A DNA stretch of 20,361 nucleotides, from positions 1-20,361 of the forward strand of contig JADNYJ010000564.1 of NCBI GenBank assembly GCA_015501075.1, read 5' to 3'. Below are positions 1-8,672 of this stretch, piece after piece (positions within the stretch are counted from its first letter, which is position 1; the number at the start of each line of letters is the position of its first letter). Both the position numbers and the translations under genes were made by a program. Source of the DNA: Gymnopilus junonius (taxonomy: Eukaryota > Basidiomycota > Agaricomycetes > Agaricales > Galerinaceae). Under the pieces are notes generated by a model that saw nothing but the letters and a program-made list of their open reading frames with translations, did not search any database and was not told where the DNA came from.

Positions 1-540
1 GACCCTATCCACAGGAGGTAGTGAGGTCTGGAGATCTAGTAGTGGGTACAGATTCTGGACCTGCAGGTTTACCTTGTGATTCTAGGTGAGAAGTCGTGTC
101 ACCCTTGACAGGGGAGCAGAAGTGGATGCTCAGCCTAAGAGGGTGCATAGGGGATCAAACAGGAGAGCAAGGTCATTGTAGTAGTTATTCAAAAATTAGT
201 CTATCCTAAGTGGTACCGGGTTACATAGGATAGGCTTCCAAAAATAATACAAGTAAATAATATAAAGAAAGCTAACTGTCACAAGGTATAACAAGATAGC
301 GCAGACGTCATAGGTCACTCATCGTCACAGGGACTGTGGATTTGGGCACAATGACCCATCTACCCCTGAGATTATATCACAGGCATGATCTAAGTACTAC
401 TTTAGAAGTCCTGTGATCATATCTAGACTATTGTGACATCCTATAACTTTATGCTATACTTGGTACAGGTTGAACTATGACAGATCCACATATAACTAAA
501 TCTGTATTAATACCTGAGAAGGCCAGCACTATGCCTGGGA
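1..540. other. AT-rich non-coding stretch, probably repeat debris
   Basis: No ORF or exon series can be supported here. The sequence is AT-rich with many short stops in all frames. One small perfect inverted repeat is visible: an 8-base stem, CTATCCTA at 201-208 and TAGGATAG at 226-233, with a 17-base loop. It lies beside SINE-like and foldback-element sequences, so degraded repeat is the likely origin, but no family is recognised. Confidence 0.4.
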
Positions 541-962
541 CCAGCTGCTAATTACTTTTTGGTAAGAGTTTCCTCAGACCCCAACTACCATACCTGGCAG
601 AGGCCATTGTCCCTTTTATTCATCAGCATTTATCTTCCCACCTCATCTACTTATAGGTCAAGCAGCCAACGGCCTTCCTACTTTTGAGTTTCAGCATCGG
701 CACCTTTTTAGTCATGAAGGAGTATTAACTAACCAAGTAATCATTACATGACCTGGCCTGGGTATTAATATGCAGACACCAAGCTAATGGCAGCCATCCA
801 CTCCCCATATGGTCCTGCAATCATACAGTGTCTTCTGAGGGCATTGAAATGTCACATGGTGTCTAAAGTGTTTTATCCATGGACTGGCATGGATTGAACT
901 AATGACCTCTTAGCCTAGGGCTTATTGAATCCATAATGGTGCCACCTGAGCCATTGGGGCCC
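540..962 (-). mobile_element. tRNA-like (SINE-like) element, approximate extent
   Basis: Read on the minus strand from 962, the sequence begins like a tRNA gene. An A-box-like TGGCTCAGGTGG lies at 953-942 and a B-box-like AGTTCAATCC at 900-891, about 53 bases apart, the order and spacing of an internal RNA polymerase III promoter. It does not fold as a clean functional tRNA: the acceptor and T stems do not close well. It continues into unrelated AT-rich sequence. This is the architecture of a tRNA-derived SINE, but the 3' end (540) is a guess because no tail repeat or target duplication is clear. The alternative is a decayed tRNA pseudogene. Confidence 0.38.
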
Positions 963-1310
963 TCCAGTTAGTTGCTGTCTGGTCCAGTTATTTAGACATT
1001 TCTAAATTTACCTAACTGGTCTCAGTCTTGGTTAGGGTCCTCAGGCACCCAAAAACCATACTGGACTGGACTTTCAAACACTAGGTCCAGCAGCCCTTGT
1101 AACTTATTATATTATATAAGCAGCAGAGGGATGCCACTTATATCAGCAGACAAGATGCAGCATTTAAAAATAATCTGAATCTAAATATAACCACCTTACA
1201 CTAGGGCTCCATTCACAGCCATCTTACAAAAAGATATTTCCACCAAACAAGCCTATTAATATTTATACATACAAAATAAGTTTCACAGCAGTGAAATTTA
1301 ACAACAAACT
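963..1310. other. AT-rich non-coding stretch between repeats
   Basis: No coding potential is seen. The sequence is AT-rich and lies between the SINE-like unit and the foldback-element arm. Nothing specific is recognised. Confidence 0.4.
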
Positions 1311-1467
1311 ACTGTAAAATTTTTGTAACAGGTAAAACATAGTGAATCTTTCACCATGGGTCATATTTTTCTTTTACTTGGCAGGTAAATTCATCTAAAA
1401 CTAAAACAAGCAAGCTATTATTTTACTAATATTTTACTGTAGCTAAAAAAGTCCCCTGCCAGCAGTG
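1311..1467 (+). mobile_element. Single arm of a foldback (MITE-like) DNA element
   Basis: These 157 bases align without gaps to the right arm of the complete element at 5201-5357. Only three differences were found by eye. It ends with the same terminus, CCTGCCAGCAGTG, at 1467. No matching left arm or central loop is found upstream, so this is a truncated copy or a solo arm. All three differences are CpG in the complete copy and TpG or CpA here, the pattern expected from cytosine-methylation decay. Confidence 0.75.
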
Positions 1468-1699
1468 CCATCAGCTTGACTGCAGAGCCAGACCAAGCTG
1501 AACAAGCATGCCATTGTCCTGATTGCAGACATGTTGAGATGCTGTAGGATCACAGAGTATTACAAGAATGTCCTCTAAGGTAGACATCGCTCAAATCAAG
1601 CACCTTATGTAAGTTGTATTACTAAGCACCAAGAGCGGCCAAATCTTCGAGTTGAAATTTTTGAAAAATTCCTTGAGGGAAAAAATATTTTGGATGGTA
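1468..1699. other. Short non-coding stretch
   Basis: No gene is supported. It contains GCGGCCAAATCTTCGAG near 1634 and GGGAAAAAATATTTT near 1677, both echoed near 2451 and 2531, which may mark related repeat sequence on either side of the 1700-2287 ORF. Confidence 0.3.
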
Positions 1700-2287
1700 C
1701 TACAGAGGTGCATGCATATTAACTTGAGCTTGGCATACTGTTGCAGCCATGATAGGAGGGAGTATATGATCACTGTGGTATTTTTTATTGACCCATGCCA
1801 CCTCTGCTCCTGATAAGCTGATCTTTTCTGATCTTCTTTTGACTTGTTTCATCTGCGCAGTATTTTTTGAATATTGCTTTGGCCGGTTATTGTCCCTCAG
1901 CCTCTCATTTTCAGCCTGAACTGCAACCCTTTGAGCCTCAGCCAAGGTCACTGAGAACTGCTCCAGATCAGAGAGCTCTTGAATCGCCAAATAGTCATCC
2001 TCCACACAGACATCATCATCGTCATCCTGATCTGAGTCACAAGTGAAATCTGGGAGAGAATCCTCTTCAAAATCCTCGAGAAAGCCCACTAAGGTAAAAG
2101 ATCCATCTTTATCTTCAAAAATAAAGCCTTCTTCAGACCTCCTTTCCTTCCTTTGGTCAACACTGACTTGAGAACTCAAAATAGGCTGCAGAAGAAATCC
2201 ACCACTGTCCTCCACCTCCTCAATGGTCACTGAGCAACAGTTTTTTGTTGGCTTTTGTGCATTGGATCCAAGGTTTTTGATGTGAGA
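1700..2287 (-). pseudogene. Acidic ORF fragment, probably from a mobile-element gene
   Basis: The minus-strand frame is open from 2287 to a stop at 1700, about 195 codons. It has no in-frame ATG near the 5' end, so it is an internal or terminal exon or a broken gene. A possible splice acceptor (CTCAG) ends at 2231. The translation has an acidic stretch (DSDQDDDDDVCVEDD), then a predicted coiled coil (EQFSVTLAEAQRVAVQAENE), then a basic segment beginning RPKQYSKNTAQMKQVKRRS. An acidic plus coiled-coil plus basic layout is seen upstream of transposase domains in repetitive basidiomycete proteins, and the ORF is surrounded by repeat sequence, so I infer a transposon remnant. No catalytic motif is present, so this remains a guess. 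It could also be an exon of an unrelated gene. Confidence 0.4.
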
Positions 2288-2876
2288 TCATGTGGCATTA
2301 GACCTTCGAGGCATGGAAATAGGTGTATACTTTCAAAACAAATTTTATTACCGTCTTACATTGCCATTTGAACCCTTAAAATGAGGCAGAAGTGTTGCAA
2401 GACTGCGCTCTCTTGCCCACCCAGGAGATCACATAATGATTATATAAGCGGCCAAATTTCGAGGCCCCGAAAAAGAGAAAATCTCAGAATCTCACGGAAA
2501 TGGTGTTTTAAGCATTTAGAAAGTGAAAGGGGAAAAAATATTTTAATGACCCTTCTACTCCACAATGAGCAACTATTTCTAAATTCTAAAACCTGAGAAT
2601 GGAAGGTACACATCCTCCTCACACTTCCCAGGTCTTCAATTGCGAAATATTCCTGTTGTGGAGACGGAGAAAGGATTGCGAAGGATGGCAATTTTCGCTT
2701 ACATAAACACGTGCTGGATTTGAGCGACGTCTACCTTAAAAGAACGATGTTTTACTTACGTAAAAGCATCGTAACAGCCATGTGCTAATTTGAGCCGTGA
2801 GAATAAAATGCCGTTACCATTGTGAACCTGGACAGCATCTTCAATCCAACCCAAATCTTTAATCTCTTCATCTCCA
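2288..2876. other. Intergenic region upstream of SYF2
   Basis: No convincing gene is present; short ORFs on both strands have no coding character. The right-hand part should hold the SYF2 promoter. A perfect palindromic CACGTG (E-box type) is at 2708-2713, about 165 bp before the SYF2 start. GCGGCCAAATTTCGAG near 2451 and GGGAAAAAATATTTT near 2531 repeat motifs seen around 1634-1690. Confidence 0.4.
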
Positions 2877-4229
2877 ATGCCACCGCGTTCAAGAAAGGGC
2901 AAGAAAGCCTCAAAGAAAGATGCAATTCCCGCAGAAGTAACTGAACCAGAAACGACAACGACGACAGCAGCAGACGAGGATAATGCAATGCAGACAGACC
3001 AGCCCGAAGCCTCTACATCATCGTCAATCGTCCAAGCTGCCAGCCATCTTGTGGAAGCTTCCGAAGAGGTCGTGTCACATGCGGTAGAATCTGTGAAAGC
3101 GACCGTTGGGAATGTGGTTGAAGCTGCGGAGGAGTTTGTTGAAGATATGACTGGCATTGAGGAAGGCACTTCGAGTTCAAGCAATTCGGGGAAAGTCTCA
3201 CCGTCTGAAGGAGAACGAGAACAGGTCAAGTCAGAAGGACATAAAATGACAATGGAAGAGCGGAAAGCCAAGTTTGAAGAGCTCCGCAAGAAGTCGGTTT
3301 GTGACTTCTCCTTTTCGTATATCACTGAATATTGACCGACATTCCTTCTTACAGGCTGCATCATCAAGAGCAAACCGCGCATCATTAGTTGAAGAAGCTG
3401 CCAAGGCTAAAATAACCGCCAGAGAAGCTGCACGCCTGGAAAGACAACGCAAATTGGCCGAAACGTTGCGATTAAAGGCCGATGCGGAGGAACGGGGTGA
3501 GGATGTTGAACGACAAAAGAATTGGGAATACACGATAGAAGAGAATGACGAATGGGAAAAAAAACTTGCTCGCAAGAAACGGAGAGCTGACTTCGAGTTT
3601 CATGGTAAGTCTTCCTTCTATTGAGTTGTTAGTTCTTGACGTGAATCATTGACAACATTTATATTTTTTTAATCTTAGACGATGCCCATGCTGCTCGGAG
3701 AAAATACAAGAAGGACCTTGACTTCATCAGTCCTGACCTCGCTGCTTATAATAAGCAAAAGGCTGTGGCTATGGGTCAGAACGCTGGAGCCTTAGTTGGT
3801 TTCAACCCATCAGGAGAGTCCTCCGAGCTTTCAGTAGTCAGTGAACAGCAACGGCTGGCTGCGGAGAATCTCTACAGAGATGCCAACACTCTCATCTACG
3901 GCGATAATAAACCTTCAGAAGAGGCTATTGATAGAATGGTCAGCAAAATCAACAAGGAGTACGTTGTCATTTTGTTGAGGAAGTTTACTGTGTCTAATTA
4001 ATCCTTGTAGCATCGAGAAAAAGGGAAAATTCCACCGCAAGCGGCTCAACGAAGAGGAAGGAGATATTACTTATATCAACGAGCACAATCGTGTGTTTAA
4101 CAAGAAGGTTCACTGGAACTTCCTACCTTCTGGTACATTACTGACTATAATTCGATTTAGATCGCTCGTTACTACGACAAATACACGGCCGAAATTCGTG
4201 CCAGCTTCGAGCGTGGCACTGCTTTGTAG
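2877..4229 (+). CDS. SYF2: Pre-mRNA-splicing factor SYF2
   Basis: SYF2 belongs to the Prp19/NTC-associated spliceosome proteins and acts in the nucleus in pre-mRNA splicing. Five exons give an unbroken 371-residue protein: 2877-3296, 3355-3604, 3679-3958, 4011-4107 and 4161-4229. The introns are 52-74 bp with GT...AG ends (donors GTTTGT, GTAAGT, GTACGT, GTTCAC). The conserved family region runs from about residue 124 to the end and includes KNWEYTIEENDEWEKKLARK, ARRKYKKDLDFISPDL, NLYRDANTLIYGDNKPSEEA, EEEGDITYINEHNRVFNKK and a C-terminal ARYYDKYTAEIRASFERGTAL. The first 120 or so residues are a Ser/Thr/Glu-rich, probably disordered extension, making the protein longer than yeast SYF2. The start is the first ATG of the frame. 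The 3' end faces the small minus-strand gene at 4357-4681. Identification is firm. Confidence 0.95.
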
Positions 4230-4356
4230 CCTTTTCTTTTTCGAGCAGACTTTGGAAGCCCTTTCGACGTGATGCCTACTCCTTCCGTTCGTCCATCTGC
4301 CAATTTATCCCGATAGATATTTATCTTCCTGTACTAATAATTGATGGCTTATATTA

Positions 4357-4681
4357 TTATACCAAGGTTGCCTGCTTGAAAGGTCTGAAGATCTGAATAT
4401 TGCGTGGCCGTTCGCAGCTGTCCAGAATCGTCATGGCTTCCCCACCGCTCTGTTGTTGAGTAGCCTCACTATGCGTCCAAGGCAGACATAGCATCGACAT
4501 GTTATCGTGTAGCTTGCCGCTCATATAGTCATGATGATTGCCAATGACTGCCAATAACGTTCAGAAATTATTTTACTTGTTCAGATACTAGTTCACTCTC
4601 ATACCTTCCATGTGACCTTGCCGAACGGGTGTGCTTTCGCTCAATGAGTCTGACTTCCGGCGGTCCCTAGCTTTCCCCCAT
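4357..4681 (-). CDS. Small unrecognised two-exon gene beside a foldback element
   Basis: Two minus-strand exons splice cleanly: the upstream one ends at 4605 (ATGGAAG followed by GTATGAG) and the downstream one runs 4547-4357 to a TAA. The intron is 57 bp (4604-4548) and ends TTGGCAG. The reading contains DRRKSDSLSESTPVRQGHM, then VIGNHHDYMSGKLHDNMSML and LPWTHSEATQQQSGG. An ATG at 4681-4679 would give MGKARDRRKSDS if the following run of five Gs (4679-4675) were four; as written, that start meets a stop after three codons. The next in-frame ATG lies just before the intron. The foldback element begins 4 bp upstream of the ATG, so the promoter may be displaced. The family is not recognised. 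Expression is uncertain and it may be a pseudogene. Confidence 0.42.
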
Positions 4682-4685
4682 ATCT

Positions 4686-5357
4686 CACTGCTGGCAGGGG
4701 ACTTTTTTAGCTACGGTAAAATATTAGTAAAATAATAGCTTGCTTGTTTTAGTTTTAGACGAATTTACCTGCCAAGTAAAAGAAAAATATGACCCATGGT
4801 GAAAGATTCACTATGTTTTATCTGTTACAAAAATTTTACAGTAAGTTAATTGTTTTGTTTCTATGGTATTTCAGCTTGAATACAATTACACCTAAAGACA
4901 ACAATTATCAGAAATCTAAACGTCGAGAAAATACTCCGAAAACAATAAGTTTTCCCTATTAGGAAATGCATTGTAATACAAATTGTACAGATATAAGTTT
5001 TTTTGATGGTAAAATTAATTAATTAGTGCGAATTGAATTATTTTACCGACAAAAAAACTTATATCTGTACAATGTATTTCCCAATAGCGAAAATTTATTG
5101 TTTTCAGAGTATTCTCTTGACGTTTAGATTTCTGATAATTGTTGTCTTTAGGTGTAATTATATTCAAGCTGAAATACCATAGAAACAAAACAATTAACTT
5201 ACTGTAAAATTTTTGTAACAGGTAAAACGTAGTGAATCTTTCACCATGGGTCATATTTTTCTTTTACTTGGCAGGTAAATTCGTCTAAAACTAAAACAAG
5301 CAAGCTATTATTTTACTAATATTTTACCGTAGCTAAAAAAGTCCCCTGCCAGCAGTG
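4686..5357. mobile_element. Complete 672-bp foldback element (MITE-like), CACTG termini
   Basis: The element is almost wholly an inverted repeat. The left arm, 4686-5015, starts CACTGCTGGCAGGGGAC. The right arm, 5038-5357, is its near-perfect reverse complement. They flank a loop of about 22 bases (5016-5037). The arms differ by a few substitutions and one roughly 12-bp insertion in the left arm. TCT flanks both ends (4683-4685 and 5358-5360), a possible 3-bp target duplication. CACTG ends with a 3-bp duplication resemble CMC (CACTA/EnSpm) elements, but other superfamilies are possible. There is no transposase, so it would be non-autonomous. A second partial copy is at 1311-1467. Confidence 0.85.
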
Positions 5358-5803
5358 TCTACTCACGCTGACACGACTGACTGATCCATCTCACAGACAG
5401 TGCAGTTGAATAGTTGAGCTTCCTACCATATATCTACTTATGCCAATGGGTGATGTCTGCTTTTTTTTAAATTCTCCCCAAAGACAACAGGTTAACTTTT
5501 AAGGCACTGTGAATAGGCAAATAATACAACTTCAACTAAGTATCAAGGCTGTAATCAACCAGGAGCAATGCTTGAGTCGTCGTCAAGAGAACAGTACAGC
5601 CACTAATAATACAAATGTGACTAGACGTACCTGTCAATCAAATCAATTTTGACTTTTTCCACCTACATACATACACATACAACACCGCCCATCATGTTTA
5701 ATAGCATTTTTCTGCCGCTCTCTTCTACTCATACCAGGTCAGGGCCAGCAGGCGTCCCTTCAAGCTATCCTCAGGACCATATAACCCCCCCTGATACACC
5801 GAA
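5358..5803. other. Intergenic region upstream of the four-helix-bundle gene
   Basis: No gene is supported. It should contain the promoter and 5' leader of the gene starting at 5804. A short CATACATACACATACA-type simple repeat lies near 5664-5680. No clear TATA box at a usual distance is seen; TATAA at 5780-5784 is only 20 bp from the start codon. Confidence 0.4.
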
Positions 5804-8672
5804 ATGAACCCATCTTTACCCCCTTATCCAGGCTCAAACTCGCAGAAAAGTGGCCCAGAAATGTAAAGTAATCTTCAATCCGTGCCAAATCGATTCTCAC
5901 TGTGCTTTCAGGGATTATCATGGCATGCATCGCGACATAGTAAACGGTGTTGCCGACGCACTGACACGTCAACCAACCCGAGCTGCTTCGTTGACTGATG
6001 CAGTAAGCAATGTGGTTGACCCGCTCGTCAATAACGGGCAAGCTATAGGTAGCGCCCTGCAGGGCGCTATGCAAGTCCTGGATTCTCTCTCCGACATTGG
6101 GAGAGCGCTACCCTTTATTGCGCCTGCTTTTGTCCTTTTCAAGATTATCATCGACCTAGAAAAGAAGGCTCAGGACGTGGATGCAAAATGTAACGACTTG
6201 GTTGAACGTATTACCTTCATGCTTAGTCACTTGCCTGCCCTACAAAGGGTCGAGATTATGGCACCCACACGACAGGTTGTCGACCGTATAAACGAGACTC
6301 TCAAGGGCGCTGCTGCTCTCATTGCTGCATATCGCAAGCAAAATCGAGTTGCTCGTCGCCTTAGCCTCTCCAACCGAGACAAATTCACGGTATGCGCACA
6401 GAGTATCAACACCTGCTGCTCCGATCTGCTCATGAGCTTGCAAATCAATCAAACCTTGCAACTCGACATCTTGACTCGTGCCGTGCCTATAGATGAAGAT
6501 GACGAGGCTGCTAAAACTTTCGTCGAGGCGCATGGTGGAAGCATCGATGCTGTGATGCATGACAGAGAACTCGTCAAGGAATTCGCCCAGCAGCAACACC
6601 TGGTAATGGACGACTCAGTTATGGAACAACTCAACGCGAATATTGCCGATTCAGTGCAACAGAACCATGCTCGTTTGGAGGGCATCCTACTCGAAAATGT
6701 TAGCTCGGCCATTTCGGGTGGATTGAAGAACCTTGCACTAGAATTTAACGCCCTGGAAGCTGAACAAAAATTTGTCTGTGTTCAGTGCGAGAAAGATTTC
6801 ACCAACTACACCAATGGGCCCCTGGCTTGTTCTTTCCATCGCTCTGAATATGATTCATGGAAGAAGCATTATCCTTGCTGCAGTACAAAACATCCATGTC
6901 AATTCGGAGCACATAGAGCCAAGCACCACTGCGATTATCCCTACGGTACATTCTTCCCTCGCGCTTGGGGAGTGACTAGATATGTCGACACCAGAACGGA
7001 GTGGGCCTCAGTCCGAGATACCAATTTGGAGACCGATGACGAGCAAAGTGCCTATGTAGGCCAACTTCTCCGTTGGGTCTCGCGTGGTGCGCGTCTGGAA
7101 GAAAACACGATTATTGTTATTGTGGGAAGGCTATGGTATCAATCACCCTATTATTTCAACACATTTACTGCAAAGGAACTAGAAGATATCACCAAGTCTG
7201 TCCGTCTATCTAGGCGAACCCTCATATACCGAACGTCATCCAATGAGAATGAATTTGCAATGGCGGAATGGATTCTATCTGTCTCGGGAAAGATCACAGG
7301 AATTCGCCTCACAGCAAAAGCCGCCACGTCAACTAATCCTTGGGTTCGTGTCTGTCCTATTGACCTCTCGACATGCACCAAGTCCGGCGATATCTTCACC
7401 ACCTCCGAGGGTGGACTGCGCTCTTACATGCCCGCTTCGCCTTATGTCCTCCCTGAAACGGTGTCCTTCGGACCGATTCTGAATGACGAACAAACGCGTG
7501 CTCCTCGCACTAACTTCAAGACTAGAACGACCCCAACTCTTCGCGTTATCCTTAAATCAATGTCTGACCCTCCTCTGGAGGCCAACCCCCAGTTCGCCAA
7601 TCATTCATTTGATTACCTTGTCGGCAAATTCTCTATATTTAATAATAACGCACCTGGCTCGTTGAACCCTATTACCATCTCCTCTATTTCAGCAGCTTAT
7701 CGCCTAGTCGGTGACCCTGAATATGCTCCTGTGAAGGAAACTAAACTGCTTGATCACGATTATCAACTACCTGCCACGATTGATCCACGGCAATCATTGA
7801 CGCTCAACTTCCAGGTGTTGGTGCCGCGTACAGAGGAGGACGTAAAATTAGCTGTAAACTGGTGGAATCGGGCATTCGTAGCAAGGAACCGACCGGTTCG
7901 TATTAAGATCATTGTCGAGGACATTGAGGGCGAGCAGTGCTCCCTAGTCATGGAATATGTCTTCAAGCCACTCAAGCTTGAAACCCGCCAAGAATCAGAC
8001 CTCGGCTTCTTTTTCTTCGACAACCCTCAGACTTTCACTCGCAATTATCTTCACGTGGAAAAGGTTAACAACAAGGATTCAGTGATCAAGATTGCGGGTA
8101 CCGAGTTGACGGTGAAGCGATTGAAGCAGATGGTTTACAAGGCTCTGAAGACAGGCAAAACTGAGATGGATTTGGAAATCGGACAGGTGAAAGATGATGG
8201 CGTTTGGGAATGGAGCGCTTGGGCATTGGTCGACATATCGTGTCGTCGAGTATACGCTTTCAAGATCATGATGCATGAAGGCAAGAAAGCGCCTGTCAGA
8301 CGTATGGGCACCTTTGGCTACGTCCCTTGTCCTGAGTATGGCGATGTCATCAATAAAACACGGCCGGTCAGCCATGCTACTGAGTCGATCAAGCTGCCTC
8401 CCATGGAACCTTATGTGGCACCAGAGTATATTCAAGATGATAATCTGGACGACTTCAAGCCCCCTGTTCCGCCCAAGCCTGCAACGCCGACTACTGAAGC
8501 TCCTCCTACCTCTGCGACCTCCCTTCTCAATGGCGCCACTGTTTCAGGGATCCCTGCAGATCTGACCAATCGTCTCATATCGATCGACACAAGCCTTGCT
8601 CGAATTGCTGATGCTTTGGAAAGGCTGGTTGCAGTTTTACCCGCGGCGTCCGTCAACGGTCGTGCGCATTGA
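5804..8672 (+). CDS. MLKL/HeLo-like four-helix-bundle protein with CHORD-like zinc module
   Basis: Exon 1 is 5804-5862 and exon 2 is 5912-8672. The 49-bp intron has donor GTAAAGTA and acceptor TGTGCTTTCAG. Splicing gives 939 residues beginning MNPSLPPYPGSNSQKSGPEM, preferred because the long frame has no ATG before 5925. Residues about 83-208 form an amphipathic four-helix bundle with the look of fungal MLKL N-terminal/HeLo-like domains (ALPFIAPAFVLFKIIIDLEK at its start, SDLLMSLQINQTLQ in the last helix). Residues about 309-360 hold a Cys/His module: C309, C312, C326, H329, C342, C343, C349, H354, H358, H359 and C360. The pattern CxxC, CxxH, CC, C, H, HHC recalls CHORD zinc domains. A predicted beta-rich region (about 560-705) follows, then an unrecognised conserved-looking segment, a Pro-rich linker with PPVPPKP and a C-terminal amphipathic helix. 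No NACHT, kinase or WD repeats are present. A role in cell death, membrane targeting or immunity is inferred from the bundle only. Confidence 0.85.

Noticed and set aside
2381..2691. Short overlapping ORFs on both strands
   Set aside because: No motifs, repeat-flank composition, and the two strands overlap each other; chance ORFs.
5357..5400. Minus-strand GTGAGT near 5370 as donor of an intron holding the whole foldback element
   Set aside because: It would join in frame to DRRKSDS, but removing the element leaves an intron of only about 25 bp, too short to have been spliced before insertion.
5804..5912. Start of the 939-residue protein inside the long frame at 5850 or 5925
   Set aside because: The codon at 5850 is GTG, and the ATG at 5925 would discard the exon 5804-5862, which splices in frame with good donor and acceptor sites.
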